From positions 780,565 through 844,564 of the forward strand of contig NZ_JRYR02000001.1 in the NCBI RefSeq assembly GCF_000807855.2: DNA of 64,000 nt. The letters run 5' to 3'. The translations under genes and the position numbers were made by a program. The notes under the pieces were generated by a model. The model was not told where the DNA came from. It saw nothing but the letters and a program-made list of their open reading frames with translations, and ran no database searches. The DNA is from Flammeovirga pacifica (GTDB taxonomy: Bacteria; Bacteroidota; Bacteroidia; Cytophagales; Flammeovirgaceae). Position 1 is the stretch's first letter. Every line of letters starts with the position of its first letter. Below are positions 51,924 through 61,999 of the stretch, in pieces.

Positions 51924-53909
51924 ATGAAAAACACAACCAAATTCTCCATATGGTATTTTTTAAGTATTCTTGGAGGAATGCTATTTTTAGAGACTCTATT
52001 TTTTTCAGGGCCAAATGTAAAGGAAATGTCTTACAATCAATTCAGAGAGAATTTGACTGAAGGCAAGATCGAACACATTGTCATTTCTGATGATAAAATA
52101 TATGGTAAAATGATTAAGACAGATGATTCATTGTCTGTTGAAAAAGAAACGCCTCAACTTACAGAGTCTGATACCACTAAATCAAGACTAGAAAATAAAA
52201 GCGAATTATGGAAAGTAAGCCCTGAAGGTAAATCAACACCTTGGAGTATGAGGCTAAGCTATGAAAAGCGTAAGGAAGAACTAGCAAGACAATTTTATGT
52301 GATCAAGTTAGAAGATCAAAATCTTATTGGTGATCTTCAAGACAAAGGCATTGATTATAAAGGTGTAATTGAAAATGATTGGTTAGGTAACTTTTTCTCT
52401 AATTGGTTAATACCTTTTTTAATACTCATCTTTATTTGGGGATTCTTTATGAAAAGAATGTCTAAAGGCGGCGGAATGGGAGGAGGTGGAAATAACTACC
52501 TTAATGTTGGAAAGAGTAAAGCAAAAATATACGCAGCCGATGCTGAACATCTTCACAATTTTGATGATGTAGCTGGTTGTGATGAAGCGAAACAAGAATT
52601 AACTGAGGTGGTTGATTTCTTAAAAAATTCTGAAAAATATACAGATCTAGGAGCGAAAATCCCTAAAGGTATTTTACTAGTAGGCCCTCCGGGTACAGGT
52701 AAAACTCTTTTAGCAAAAGCAGTAGCTGGAGAGGCAGGTGTTCAGTTCTTTGCTCTTTCAGGTTCTGATTTTGTAGAGATGTTTGTTGGTGTAGGGGCAG
52801 CTAGAGTTAGAGATCTATTTACGCAAGCCAAAGAAAAGTCGCCTTGTATTATTTTTATTGATGAACTAGATGCTATTGGTAAAAGTAGATCTTCTAATGG
52901 CATGTCTGGAAACGATGAGAGGGAGAATACCTTAAATCAATTGTTAGTTGAAATGGATGGTTTTGCTGCTGATCAAACTGTTATTGTACTTGGAGCAACC
53001 AACAGACCTGAAATTTTAGATAAAGCTCTCTTAAGACCAGGAAGATTTGATAGACAAGTTCAAGTAGATCGTCCAGATTTAAATGGTCGTTTGATGATAT
53101 TAAAAGTGCATTCTCAAAAAATTAAATTAGGAGAGGATGTGAATTTAGATGAGATAGCAGCACAAACTGCTGGTTTTGTAGGAGCAGATCTAGCTAACCT
53201 TTGTAATGAAGCTGCATTATTAGCAGCAAGAGAAGGAAATACAGAAGTACAACATCAAAATTTCTTTGATGCTTTTGAAAGAGTGGTAGCAGGATTAGAG
53301 AAAAAGAATGCTGTTATTAATAAAAACGAAAAAAGAACTGTGGCATACCATGAAGCAGGTCATGCTATTGTGGGTCACTTTACTAAAGGAGCAGATCCAG
53401 TGCGAAAAGTATCTATCGTACCAAGAGGATCGGGTGCTTTAGGATATGTTCTTCAGGCTCCAACTGAAGACCGCTTCTTAATGAGTAAAGAAGAATTGAT
53501 TGGAAAAATTAAGGGACTACTTGGAGGACGAGCGGCAGAAGAAATTAAATTTGGCGTAGTTTCTACAGGAGCATCCAATGATTTAGAAAAAGTAGCATCT
53601 ATCGTGAGATCAATGTTAACAGTTTATGGTATGAGTGATCACTTTCCTAATTTATCTTTGCAGAAAGAAGGACAAAGTAGTTTCTTAGGAAATGGTGGAC
53701 AAAGTGTTAGAAGGTCTGAAGATTTAGAAAAACAAATTGACCAAGAATCATTGGCCATCATCGCTAGATGTTATGAAGAAACCAAAGATTTTTTAAGAGA
53801 AAGAAATGATGATCTTGAAAAATTAGCAGGTATTCTATTAGAAAAAGAAATATTGGATGAAAGTGATGTGAACCGAATTCTTGGTCCAAGATTAGTGACA
53901 AATGATTAG
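51924..53909 (+). CDS. ftsH: ATP-dependent zinc metalloprotease FtsH
   Basis: 661 residues. Two membrane helices near residues 8-28 and 157-177 flank a periplasmic domain that holds a Bacteroidota-type charged insert. The AAA+ domain shows Walker A GPPGTGKT (about 254), Walker [10 protein letters not shown] (about 312) and the second region of homology RPGRFDRQV. The protease zinc site is HEAGH (about 476). FtsH degrades membrane and unfolded proteins as a hexamer. A 74-codon gene overlaps its end by eight bases, so the two are translationally coupled. Confidence 0.97.
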   Translation: MKNTTKFSIWYFLSILGGMLFLETLFFSGPNVKEMSYNQFRENLTEGKIEHIVISDDKIYGKMIKTDDSLSVEKETPQLTESDTTKSRLENKSELWKVSPEGKSTPWSMRLSYEKRKEELARQFYVIKLEDQNLIGDLQDKGIDYKGVIENDWLGNFFSNWLIPFLILIFIWGFFMKRMSKGGGMGGGGNNYLNVGKSKAKIYAADAEHLHNFDDVAGCDEAKQELTEVVDFLKNSEKYTDLGAKIPKGILLVGPPGTGKTLLAKAVAGEAGVQFFALSGSDFVEMFVGVGAARVRDLFTQAKEKSPCIIFIDELDAIGKSRSSNGMSGNDERENTLNQLLVEMDGFAADQTVIVLGATNRPEILDKALLRPGRFDRQVQVDRPDLNGRLMILKVHSQKIKLGEDVNLDEIAAQTAGFVGADLANLCNEAALLAAREGNTEVQHQNFFDAFERVVAGLEKKNAVINKNEKRTVAYHEAGHAIVGHFTKGADPVRKVSIVPRGSGALGYVLQAPTEDRFLMSKEELIGKIKGLLGGRAAEEIKFGVVSTGASNDLEKVASIVRSMLTVYGMSDHFPNLSLQKEGQSSFLGNGGQSVRRSEDLEKQIDQESLAIIARCYEETKDFLRERNDDLEKLAGILLEKEILDESDVNRILGPRLVTND

Positions 53910-54126
53910 AAAAGAAGAAAAAATTAATCAATTAATTGAGAGAGAAGTAAAGAAATTAAAGAGGTCAATAAAATCTGGACAAATACCTATAGAGGTAATT
54001 TCCTTTGATATTTTTATTGATAATTTAATTGACGATTTTCAATTTGATGAAACACAAATGGATTATGTGAAAACTAAATCTCGTGAATTATTAACTGAAA
54101 ATAGTGTGAAAATAAAAGGGATTTAA
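53902..54126 (+). CDS. small hypothetical protein coupled to ftsH
   Basis: A 74-residue highly charged helical protein ([23 protein letters not shown]), no membrane segment. The start ATG lies inside the end of ftsH, with the stop TAG of ftsH overlapping (ATGATTAG), a typical translational coupling. A terminator follows at 54159. No family recognised; it could be a FtsH partner or an unrelated passenger. Coding status is supported by the overlap and charge pattern only. Confidence 0.6.
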   Translation: MIRKEEKINQLIEREVKKLKRSIKSGQIPIEVISFDIFIDNLIDDFQFDETQMDYVKTKSRELLTENSVKIKGI

Positions 54127-54158
54127 TTGATAAATCACATGTTTTTTTACATATTGAA

Positions 54159-54187
54159 GGATTGGGACTTGGTTCCAATCCTTTTTT
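54159..54187 (+). terminator. rho-independent terminator of the ftsH operon
   Basis: GGATTGG and CCAATCC form a perfect 7-base stem around GACTTGGTT, then a T-run. Confidence 0.75.
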
Positions 54188-54222
54188 ACTAACTATATTT
54201 TTACCAATTCAACACATATAAC

Positions 54223-54972
54223 ATGTTTTTTGTAAATAGTCAGGAGTATAATAAATATACTCAAGATGACCTCTCAGTATGGAGTATTCTATTTGAGAGG
54301 CAGATGAAAATGCTACCTAATTTGGCCGAGAATGAATTCCTACATGGAGTTAAAACAATTGAATTTACAGCTACGAAAATTCCAAACTTCAATGAATTAG
54401 ATCGTATTCTTGGAAATCAAACAGGATGGGGGATTACTCCTGTAACTGGGTTAATTCCAAACAAAGAATTTTTCGAGCTTCTAAAAGCGAAGAAATTTCC
54501 TTCTTCGTCATGGTTTAGAAAGCTGAAAGAACTCGATTATTTAGAGGAGCCTGATATGTTTCATGACATTTTTGGACACGTACCTCTATTAACGAATAAA
54601 GACTTCTGTGCTTATCTAGAAAAAATGAGTGTTATTGCTTTAAAATACATAGAAAATGAGCATATCATAGAACTCATTTCTAGATTATACTGGTATACGG
54701 TAGAATTTGGTTTGATTCAGACAAAAGAAGGCCTTAGAATTTATGGGGCAGGTATTCTTTCTTCAAAAGGGGAGTCAGAATATAGTTTATTTAGTGATGT
54801 TCCTGAAAGAGCAGATTTTAATGTTTTAGAAATATTAAAAACACCTTATATCAAAGATAAATTCCAAACCAAATATTGGGTAATTCATCAATATAGTGAT
54901 CTGACAAACTCCTTAGAGGAATTAGATCAATTATTAAAACAAATTTCTGAAGGCAGTTTAGTTGTTGAATAA
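54223..54972 (+). CDS. aromatic amino acid (phenylalanine) hydroxylase
   Basis: A 249-residue pterin-dependent iron hydroxylase, the size of bacterial phenylalanine 4-hydroxylase, which turns phenylalanine to tyrosine. The iron ligands are visible: His114 and His119 in FHDIFGHVPLL, and Glu161 in YTVEFGL. GWGITPVTGLIPNKEFFELL matches the pterin/substrate region and FPSSSWFRKLKELDYLEEPD the segment before the iron site. Tyrosine or tryptophan hydroxylase specificity cannot be excluded. It converges on the peroxiredoxin-like gene. Confidence 0.92.
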   Translation: MFFVNSQEYNKYTQDDLSVWSILFERQMKMLPNLAENEFLHGVKTIEFTATKIPNFNELDRILGNQTGWGITPVTGLIPNKEFFELLKAKKFPSSSWFRKLKELDYLEEPDMFHDIFGHVPLLTNKDFCAYLEKMSVIALKYIENEHIIELISRLYWYTVEFGLIQTKEGLRIYGAGILSSKGESEYSLFSDVPERADFNVLEILKTPYIKDKFQTKYWVIHQYSDLTNSLEELDQLLKQISEGSLVVE

Positions 54973-54977
54973 GGATT

Positions 54978-55406
54978 CTATTTCAATAGATTTTCTATGA
55001 ATTCAATATGTTTTTCAGGAGAGGACATAAAGGTAAATCTATCGATTTCTTGAAATGATTTTTGATATACCACAGTACTTCGTTGAACCAACGATAGCTG
55101 TGGTATTTCTATTTTTAGGTATTTTGATAATCGCCTTTTTGGGTCAGATAGTATAGGATAGGGGAATCGTTTCTTTTTTAGTTTATCACTGATTTTTAAT
55201 TCAGATAATGAACTAATTAATAGCAGTTGAACTTCTTGTTCAATTAAACTTGAGTAGATTTCTTTTAGGGCTTGAAGATGTTGTTGATCTCTAAGTGTAT
55301 CGACATCATTGATGAAAACCAATAGGAATGTTTGTTTTTCTAATTGGCTAAATTTAAAGACTTTTTGATTGTAGTCTCTTAGTTCAAAATTTTGAAAAAA
55401 ATGCAT
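54978..55406 (-). CDS. peroxiredoxin-like protein without cysteine
   Basis: A 142-residue thioredoxin-fold protein of the AhpC/TSA-like type: NFELRDYNQKVFKFSQLEKQTFLLVFINDVDTL, then VQLLLISSLSELKISDKLK, FPYPILSDPKRRLSKYL and an STVVYQKS strand. The position of the catalytic Cys after the first long strand (TFLLVFINDVDTL) is not Cys, and there is no Cys anywhere in the protein. It may be a structural or inactive relative. Start at the minus-strand ATG with an end near 54978. Confidence 0.6.
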   Translation of the reverse strand: MHFFQNFELRDYNQKVFKFSQLEKQTFLLVFINDVDTLRDQQHLQALKEIYSSLIEQEVQLLLISSLSELKISDKLKKKRFPYPILSDPKRRLSKYLKIEIPQLSLVQRSTVVYQKSFQEIDRFTFMSSPEKHIEFIENLLK

Positions 55407-55465
55407 GTAAGAATAATTCTCTAACTCGAAACTATAATTTATGTTGAAGCAGAAAATGGGTCAAA

Positions 55466-55503
55466 GAAAAAAGGCTATTTCAATGAACTTTGAAATAGCC
55501 TTT
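55466..55503 (-). terminator. rho-independent terminator after ribBA
   Basis: AAAGGCTATTTCAA and TTGAAATAGCCTTT form a perfect 14-base stem; on the minus strand a T-run follows. It ends the ribBA transcript. Confidence 0.85.
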
Positions 55504-55510
55504 CTCTGAA

Positions 55511-56728
55511 TTACTTAAGAATATTATGTCCAAGTTTATCTCTCTTCGTTTCTAAATACTTTTGATTGTATTTATTTGGAGAGATTTCAATTGGAATATT
55601 TTCTACAATCTCAAGACCGTAGCCAATTAAACCGGCTCTCTTCTTTGGATTGTTTGAAATCAATTTCATTTTTGTGATGCCTAATTTTCTTAAAATTTGA
55701 GCACCAACACCATAATCTCTTTGGTCTGATTTGAATCCTAATGCTTGATTCGCCTCTACAGTATCCATACCTTCCTCTTGAAGTTTATAAGCTTTTAGTT
55801 TATTAATTAAACCAATGCCTCTTCCTTCTTGATTCATATATAGTATTACCCCACGACCTTCTTTTTCGATCATTTCCATTGCAGCGTGTAATTGTGGTCC
55901 ACAATCACATCTACATGAGCCAAATATATCGCCAGTAACACAAGATGAGTGTACTCTTAACCAAACAGGATCATCAGTATCGATATCACCTTTAATTAAA
56001 GCTAAGTGAAGTTCACCTGTATTAGTTTGTCTAAAAGCTTTTAGATTAAAGTGTCCGAATTCTGTTGGCATATCAACGCCAATTTCTTCTTCTACTAAAG
56101 TGTCTTCTAATTTTAAACGGTATTGAATAAGATCTTCAATACTAATCAGTTTTAAATCGAATTTCTTAGCCACTTTCACTAAATCAGGAAGACGTGCCAT
56201 AGTACCATCATCATTAATGATTTCTACCAAAACACCTGCAGGTTGAAGCCCAGCTAAACGAGCTAAATCAATTGCAGCTTCAGTATGACCAGCTCTTCTA
56301 AGAACACCACCTCTCTTTGCTTTCAAAGGGAAGATGTGACCAGGTTTACCCAATTCACTTGGATCTATAGAAGGGTCTGTTAAAGCACGAATAGTTTTAG
56401 AACGATCACTTGCAGAAATACCTGTAGTACAACCGTGTCCAATTAAGTCAATTGATACTGTAAAAGGAGTTTCAAATGCAGCGGTGTTTTTACCAACCAT
56501 TAATTCAAGCCCAAGATTTTCGCATTGGTCCTCAATTAAAGGAGCGCAAATTAAACCACGACCTTCTTTAGACATGAAGTTGATAATTTCAGGTGTTACT
56601 TTCTCAGCAGCACAAACAAAATCACCTTCATTTTCTCTATCTTCATCATCAACAACAACTATAATTTCGCCGTTTTTGATAGCTTCAATAGCTTCCTCGA
56701 TAGAGTTCAGTTTAAAATTTTCTGACAT
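55511..56728 (-). CDS. ribBA: bifunctional DHBP synthase / GTP cyclohydrolase II
   Basis: 405 residues joining two riboflavin-synthesis enzymes. The N-terminal RibB half (about 1-200) makes dihydroxybutanone phosphate: [36 protein letters not shown] and [17 protein letters not shown]. The C-terminal RibA half (about 210-405) opens [23 protein letters not shown] with the three zinc Cys, and [12 protein letters not shown]. Both active sites look intact. No other riboflavin gene is adjacent, as is common in Bacteroidota. No RFN riboswitch was seen upstream. Confidence 0.95.
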   Translation of the reverse strand: MSENFKLNSIEEAIEAIKNGEIIVVVDDEDRENEGDFVCAAEKVTPEIINFMSKEGRGLICAPLIEDQCENLGLELMVGKNTAAFETPFTVSIDLIGHGCTTGISASDRSKTIRALTDPSIDPSELGKPGHIFPLKAKRGGVLRRAGHTEAAIDLARLAGLQPAGVLVEIINDDGTMARLPDLVKVAKKFDLKLISIEDLIQYRLKLEDTLVEEEIGVDMPTEFGHFNLKAFRQTNTGELHLALIKGDIDTDDPVWLRVHSSCVTGDIFGSCRCDCGPQLHAAMEMIEKEGRGVILYMNQEGRGIGLINKLKAYKLQEEGMDTVEANQALGFKSDQRDYGVGAQILRKLGITKMKLISNNPKKRAGLIGYGLEIVENIPIEISPNKYNQKYLETKRDKLGHNILK

Positions 56729-56903
56729 TGTTATAAGTGAGTAAGGACTCTTAATCCAAATAAGTATATATGTGTTACAACAAAGTTATAAAATTTGATG
56801 AAACTACATACATAAACTAGTTAACGTTAGTGTTTGTTTATAGGAATTGTCCAACTAATTTTTGTTGGAGTTAAATATTAAAATTCTTGTATCAATTTTA
56901 CAT

Positions 56904-57173
56904 CTAAATAAATGATGTCAAAACAATACTTCCTATAAAAATCAAACCTCCTATCATGTACAATAAAATCATACTTGCCTGAAGCCACTTCTCGTCTTTA
57001 TTTTTACTAAATTCATAAAGACGTGTTCCAAGAAAAATACAAATCATACATGCAATAAATATCGTAGTTTTATGATTTAGTGGGTCTCTAGGTATAACCG
57101 AATAATTTTTATAAATAATATCACCTAAACCTAATCCTATGAGAGCACCAATACCAATAAATCTCTTTAACAT
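56904..57173 (-). CDS. small hypothetical membrane protein
   Basis: An 89-residue very hydrophobic protein with about three membrane helices (about residues 3-20, 37-53 and 65-88) and a short charged loop (KNKDEKW). Start is the minus-strand ATG at 57173. It stands alone between ribBA and a divergent gene at 57283. No family recognised. Confidence 0.6.
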   Translation of the reverse strand: MLKRFIGIGALIGLGLGDIIYKNYSVIPRDPLNHKTTIFIACMICIFLGTRLYEFSKNKDEKWLQASMILLYMIGGLIFIGSIVLTSFI

Positions 57174-57282
57174 GATAAATTTGATATATTTTTTTGCAAA
57201 GGTAGAATGATTCTACATAGTTCATAATTTTCTTACCTATTTTTGGCAGTAATCCTATCACCACCCCTTAAAATATTTATAA

Positions 57283-57750
57283 ATGGTCCTATCAAAAGGT
57301 ATATCAGGCTTTGATTCATTTGATAATAATAAAATTGAAGAAGAACTTTGGAAACAATCTATTCAGTCATTTTTCTCTGTGAAAGCAGAAATTAACTTCT
57401 CTGAAAGGTATAGTTATAATTATCATATAATTGAATATCAAAACAGTCTTTACTTACTCTTAAAAAATAAGTATTCAGACTTTTATGCCGTAGCAGAAGT
57501 TATTGATGATGAAGAAGAATATCATAAAATACCGAAACATAGATTTATTAACCATTCTGAAATAGTTTCTTTTTTAGATGCTATGGGCTTCCAATCCATA
57601 GAAGAAAAGCTTTTAAGTTTAAATATTGATACTGCTAATCCTCTAATAACAAGTTTACTACAAAACTTATCGAAAGACGAATTGAAGCAATTCTCTAAAA
57701 AGAAGCCTCAAAATATAGCACAAATAGTTTTTAACGATTGGAAAAAATAA
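57283..57750 (+). CDS. hypothetical protein
   Basis: A 155-residue soluble acidic protein. The first two thirds are beta-rich (RYSYNYHIIEYQNSLYLLLKNKYSDFYAVAEVID) and the last third helical (LITSLLQNLSKDELKQFSKKKPQN). No signal peptide, membrane segment or known motif. It lies 108 bases upstream of ffh, whose own promoter lies in that gap. Family not recognised; function unknown. Confidence 0.6.
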   Translation: MVLSKGISGFDSFDNNKIEEELWKQSIQSFFSVKAEINFSERYSYNYHIIEYQNSLYLLLKNKYSDFYAVAEVIDDEEEYHKIPKHRFINHSEIVSFLDAMGFQSIEEKLLSLNIDTANPLITSLLQNLSKDELKQFSKKKPQNIAQIVFNDWKK

Positions 57751-57781
57751 AGATGATATAGTCAGATTAGCTTGAATTAAA

Positions 57782-57812
57782 TTGTATATGACGCTTAGAA
57801 ACTTTATTTTTG
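57782..57812 (+). promoter_or_regulatory. candidate promoter of ffh
   Basis: TTG at 57782-57784, a 20-base spacer and TATTTTTG at 57805-57812 match the Bacteroidota pattern TTG-N17-23-TAnnTTTG. Transcription would start near 57819, about 40 bases before the ffh ATG. Confidence 0.5.
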
Positions 57813-57858
57813 CCACCTAAAATAGAATTGTAAGCACATACAATATTTATAAAAATAT

Positions 57859-59235
57859 ATGTTTGATAATCTTAGTAACAGAATTGACCGAGCGATAAAG
57901 AATCTGAAAGGTGAAGGGTCAATTAGTGAAATCAACGTTGCATCAACGGTAAAAGAAATCCGTCGTGCACTACTTGAAGCAGATGTTAACTTTAAGGTAG
58001 CGAAAGAAATTACTAATGAAATTCGTGAGCAAGCCTTAGGTGAAAATATTCTTATTGACGTAAAACCAGGTCAATTATTTACTAAAATTGTTAGTGATAA
58101 ATTAACTGAGTTGATGGGTGGTGAGATGACTCCATTCTCTCCTCAGGGATCTCCTGCAACAGTACTTATCTCTGGTTTACAAGGTTCAGGTAAAACTACC
58201 TTTACTGGTAAATTAGGTGCTCGTTTAAAGAAACAAGGTCAACAAGTTCTTTTAGTAGCTGCCGATGTTTATCGTCCTGCCGCTATCGATCAGTTAGAGA
58301 CTCTTGGTGAGCAAATTGGTGTGGAAGTTTACACGGAACGTGAAAACAAAAACCCAGTTAGTATTGCTGAAAATGCAGTTAAACATGCAAAAACGAATGG
58401 TAAATCGATTGTAGTAGTCGATACTGCAGGTCGTTTAGCTGTGGATGAGCAAATGATGAATGAGATTGAAGCTGTTAAAAAGGCGATTAATCCTTCTGAA
58501 ACTTTATTCGTAGTAGATTCAATGACTGGTCAAGATGCTGTTAATACTGCGAAGGCATTTAACGATCGTCTTGATTTTGATGGTGTTGTTCTTACTAAGT
58601 TAGATGGTGATACTAGAGGTGGTGCTGCTCTTTCAATTAGAAGAGTAGTTGAAAAACCAATTAAGTTCATCTCAACTGGTGAAAAATTAGATAATACATT
58701 AGATGAGTTCCACCCTGACCGTATGGCCCAAAGAATTTTGGGTATGGGTGACGTTATCTCCCTAGTAGAAAGAGCTCAACAAGCTTTTGACGAAGAGGAA
58801 GCAAAACGTTTGAACAAAAAGCTTCGTAAAAACCAATTCGACTTTAACGATTTATTGTCTCAAATTCAGCACATCAAAAAGATGGGTGATTTGAAGGACT
58901 TGATCGGAATGGTTCCTGGTTTAAATAAGATGGTAAAAGATCAAGAAATTGATTCTAATGCTTTCAAACCAGTAGAAGCAATCATCAACTCTATGACTCC
59001 TCACGAAAGATTAAATCCAGATGTATTGGATCAATCTCGTAAGAAACGTTTGGCTAATGGTTCAGGTACATCTGTACAACAAGTGAACAACCTGATCAAA
59101 CAATTTGAGGAGATGCGTAAAATGATGAAGAAAGTGAACAAAATGTCTGGAATGCCTGGTATGGGTAAAAAAGGAAAAGGACAAAAGAAAGGTTCGATGC
59201 GTTCACGTTTAGGCGGTGGAAAAAGAAGAAAATAA
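57859..59235 (+). CDS. ffh: signal recognition particle protein Ffh
   Basis: 458 residues, normal for Ffh, the GTPase that binds signal sequences and targets ribosomes to the membrane together with FtsY and the SRP RNA. The N domain (about 1-90) is followed by the G domain with P-loop GLQGSGKTT (about 107), AADVYRPAAIDQL, DTAGRL and TKLDGDTRGGAALS. The Met-rich M domain (about 300-440) contains the MRKMMKKVNKMSGMPGM stretch that holds the signal peptide. The extreme C-terminus is Gly/Lys/Arg rich (RLGGGKRRK). Confidence 0.97.
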   Translation: MFDNLSNRIDRAIKNLKGEGSISEINVASTVKEIRRALLEADVNFKVAKEITNEIREQALGENILIDVKPGQLFTKIVSDKLTELMGGEMTPFSPQGSPATVLISGLQGSGKTTFTGKLGARLKKQGQQVLLVAADVYRPAAIDQLETLGEQIGVEVYTERENKNPVSIAENAVKHAKTNGKSIVVVDTAGRLAVDEQMMNEIEAVKKAINPSETLFVVDSMTGQDAVNTAKAFNDRLDFDGVVLTKLDGDTRGGAALSIRRVVEKPIKFISTGEKLDNTLDEFHPDRMAQRILGMGDVISLVERAQQAFDEEEAKRLNKKLRKNQFDFNDLLSQIQHIKKMGDLKDLIGMVPGLNKMVKDQEIDSNAFKPVEAIINSMTPHERLNPDVLDQSRKKRLANGSGTSVQQVNNLIKQFEEMRKMMKKVNKMSGMPGMGKKGKGQKKGSMRSRLGGGKRRK

Positions 59236-59254
59236 TATCAATTTGATATAAATT

Positions 59255-59290
59255 AAAAAGACCAACATCTTAATTGATGTTGGTCTTTTT
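59255..59290. terminator. bidirectional terminator
   Basis: AAAAAGACCAACATC and GATGTTGGTCTTTTT form a perfect 15-base stem with a 6-base loop. It serves convergent ffh and murF. Confidence 0.9.
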
Positions 59291-59315
59291 TCTATTAGCA
59301 AACTTAGTTTATATC

Positions 59316-60599
59316 TTAATCAAAATAATCTTTTAGAACTTCAAGCCCCATTGATCTGGAACCTTTAATTAAGACAATACCATTATTGATGGGATGATCT
59401 TTTAAGTACTGAATAGCATCATCTTTATGATTAAAAAACTGTGCTTTTTCAGAGGAATGTTCAGCAAATCGTTCTCCAATAAACAGACTTGTCTCAAAAC
59501 CTAATTCAATTGCTTTATCAATAATGTTTTTATGTTCCTGAGAAGATATATCACCTAACTCAAACATATCGCCTAAGACAACATATTTCTTTTTATCAGA
59601 ATCAATTAATTTAAGATTTTCTAAAGCAACTTCTACAGAAGAAGGGTTAGCATTATATGCATCTAATATTAATGTGTTTTTCTTCGTCTTAACAATCTCT
59701 GATCTATTATTTGAAGGAACATAAGAAGAGATTGCTTCATTCATTTTATCAGCATCAATTCCTAGATTTTTACCTACACAAAAGGCCGTTTGAATATTTT
59801 CGAAGTTGTATGCTCCAAACAGATTGGTTTCAACGGTAGTTTCTTTTCTATCCTCGTATACAATAAAAGGATTCACTTCTTTGAAAATCAGATTTGAAAA
59901 GTCGTATTCTCCTCCATAAAAAACAGGACTTTTCATTCTTTTCGACATATTCATCAATAATTCATCCTGTGAATTGATATAAATGATGCCATCGTTTTTG
60001 ATGAGGTAATCAAATATTTCACTTTTTGCTCGGATGTTCTGATCGAAACTACCAAACCCTTCAATATGGTCTTTACCAATATTAGTGACAAAACCATGAT
60101 TTGGTAAAGCGATTTTTACCAACTCTGCAACTTCACCAACATGATTATCACCCATTTCTATTAGGGCAACTTCTGTATCTTGTGGCATTTCTAGGAGAGT
60201 GAGAGGTACACCTATATGATTATTGAAATTACCCTTTGTAGCATGTGTCTTGAAAGTAGTTTCACACACCTTTAGAAGTATCTCTTTTGTCGTTGTTTTT
60301 CCGTTAGAACCTGTAATGGCAATAACAGGAATATCAAACTGTTGACGGTGATATTGAGCAAGTTCCTGTAGGGTAGATAGAACATCATCTACCAAAATAT
60401 ATTGTTGTGAGGTAGCAATACTTTCGTCATCTACAATAGCATAAGAAGCCCCTTTTTCTAAAGCCCCTTTGGCGTATTTATTGCCATCAAAATTCCCGCC
60501 TTTGAGGGCGAAAAATAATGCATTTTTAGTGATGTTTCTTGAGTCGGTTGTAATCCCGTTAGCACTTAAAAAAAGCGAATATATATCTTGAATTTTCAT
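59316..60599 (-). CDS. murF: UDP-N-acetylmuramoyl-tripeptide--D-alanyl-D-alanine ligase
   Basis: A 427-residue Mur ligase that adds D-Ala-D-Ala to the UDP-MurNAc tripeptide, the last cytoplasmic step of peptidoglycan precursor synthesis. The N-terminal domain reads ITTDSRNITKNALFFALKGGNFDG, then the ATP loop AITGSNGKTTTKEILL (about residue 96), THATKGNFNNHIGVPLTLL, and the C-terminal LDAYNANPSSVEVAL and LGDMFELGD motifs. It fits MurF better than MurE or MurC, because of the NHIGVP and DAYNANPxS patterns. It is not in a mur/dcw cluster here. Confidence 0.93.
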   Translation of the reverse strand: MKIQDIYSLFLSANGITTDSRNITKNALFFALKGGNFDGNKYAKGALEKGASYAIVDDESIATSQQYILVDDVLSTLQELAQYHRQQFDIPVIAITGSNGKTTTKEILLKVCETTFKTHATKGNFNNHIGVPLTLLEMPQDTEVALIEMGDNHVGEVAELVKIALPNHGFVTNIGKDHIEGFGSFDQNIRAKSEIFDYLIKNDGIIYINSQDELLMNMSKRMKSPVFYGGEYDFSNLIFKEVNPFIVYEDRKETTVETNLFGAYNFENIQTAFCVGKNLGIDADKMNEAISSYVPSNNRSEIVKTKKNTLILDAYNANPSSVEVALENLKLIDSDKKKYVVLGDMFELGDISSQEHKNIIDKAIELGFETSLFIGERFAEHSSEKAQFFNHKDDAIQYLKDHPINNGIVLIKGSRSMGLEVLKDYFD

Positions 60600-60786
60600 C
60601 AGTCTAATCTAAGTTTACCACAAAATACAAGCTTATTTTTAAGGAATCCAATATTTGAATATCTAAAAACTGACAAAAATCATTTTAAACAAATTCTATT
60701 ATCATTCATATATATTAAATAATTAGTGCATTTTTGCGTGTAATTTTTTTTATAAACAAGTTTTACAAACTAGCATAATAAATCAC

Positions 60787-61719
60787 ATGAAAGTAACAGT
60801 AGTAGGTGCAGGTGCAGTAGGAGCAAGCTGTGCAGAGTATATCGCAATTAAAGATTTCGCAGACGAAATCGTACTAGTAGATATCAAAGAAGGATTCGCA
60901 GAAGGAAAAGCAATGGACTTAATGCAAACTGCTTCTTTGAATGGTTTTGATTCTACAATCACTGGTGTTACAAATGACTATGCTGCAACTGCAGGTTCAG
61001 ACGTAGCAGTAATCACATCTGGTATTCCTCGTAAGCCAGGTATGACTCGTGAAGAGTTGATTACAACTAACGCAAACATCGTAAAGACAGTAGCTGAGAA
61101 CTTAATCAAGCATTCTCCAAATGTAATTCTTATTGTGGTTTCTAACCCAATGGATACAATGACTTATTTAGCAGCAAAAGCTACAGGTCTTCCAAAAAAT
61201 AGAATCATCGGTATGGGTGGTGCTTTGGATAGTGCTCGTTTCAAATACCGTTTAGCTGAAGCTTTAGATTGTCCTCAATCTGACGTATCAGGTATGGTAA
61301 TCGGTGGTCACTCAGACGTAGGTATGGTGCCATTGATCGAAAAAGCTACTCGTAATTCAGTACCAGTTTCTGAATTCTTAAACGAAGAGCAAAAATCAGG
61401 TATCGTAGAAGCTACTAAAGTTGGTGGTGCTACATTAACTAAATTATTAGGAACTTCTGCTTGGTATGCTCCAGGTGCAGCAGTATCTGAATTAGTTAAA
61501 GCTGTTGCTTTAGATTCTAAGAAAATGTTCCCATGTTCAGTACTTCTTGAAGGAGAGTATGGTTTAAATGATCTTTGTATCGGTGTACCAGTTCTTATTG
61601 GTAAAAACGGTATCGAGAAAATCGTTGAAATCGAGCTTTCAGAAGACGAAAAAGCAAAATTACATACATCAGCAGAAGGCGTTTCTAAAACAAACGGTTT
61701 GCTTGAGGTAAATGCATAA
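60787..61719 (+). CDS. mdh: malate dehydrogenase
   Basis: A 310-residue LDH-like malate dehydrogenase, which oxidises malate to oxaloacetate with NAD in the TCA cycle. It starts with the NAD loop VGAGAVGASCAEY and the LVDIKEGFAEGKAMDLMQ strand with Asp34-type NAD preference. The substrate loop GIPRKPGMTREEL carries Arg82, marking malate rather than lactate use. IIGMGGALDSARFKYRLAE and the catalytic His in VIGGHSDVGMVPL (about residue 174) are present. Codon choice is more biased than its neighbours, as expected for a well-expressed gene. Confidence 0.95.
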   Translation: MKVTVVGAGAVGASCAEYIAIKDFADEIVLVDIKEGFAEGKAMDLMQTASLNGFDSTITGVTNDYAATAGSDVAVITSGIPRKPGMTREELITTNANIVKTVAENLIKHSPNVILIVVSNPMDTMTYLAAKATGLPKNRIIGMGGALDSARFKYRLAEALDCPQSDVSGMVIGGHSDVGMVPLIEKATRNSVPVSEFLNEEQKSGIVEATKVGGATLTKLLGTSAWYAPGAAVSELVKAVALDSKKMFPCSVLLEGEYGLNDLCIGVPVLIGKNGIEKIVEIELSEDEKAKLHTSAEGVSKTNGLLEVNA

Positions 61720-61743
61720 TTAATCTATTTATAGATTTATAAG

Positions 61744-61776
61744 AGAAGCCACTTTTTTTAGTGGCTTCTTTTTTTG
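61744..61776 (+). terminator. rho-independent terminator after mdh
   Basis: AGAAGCCAC and GTGGCTTCT form a perfect 9-base stem, then a T-run. Confidence 0.85.
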
Positions 61777-61999
61777 TTTTAATACAATTCAAGAGGAAGA
61801 TTTTATCAATTTATAGTAGGGTTAATTAATTGAGTTAATAAAGCTGTGTATTTTTATATTTGTGATTGAATATTAAGAAATTTTACCCTAATTTATTAAC
61901 TTTGATTCTATTTTAAAGGAAGGTAGATACTTTTATCTTTACTTAATCTAAAGCATGAATAATCATGCTTTACTGACAAACAAAGACACCTAATATTAT

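Noticed and set aside
56729-56903. RFN (FMN) riboswitch upstream of ribBA
   Set aside because: The 175-base gap shows no sequence matching the conserved RFN core, so I do not call one.
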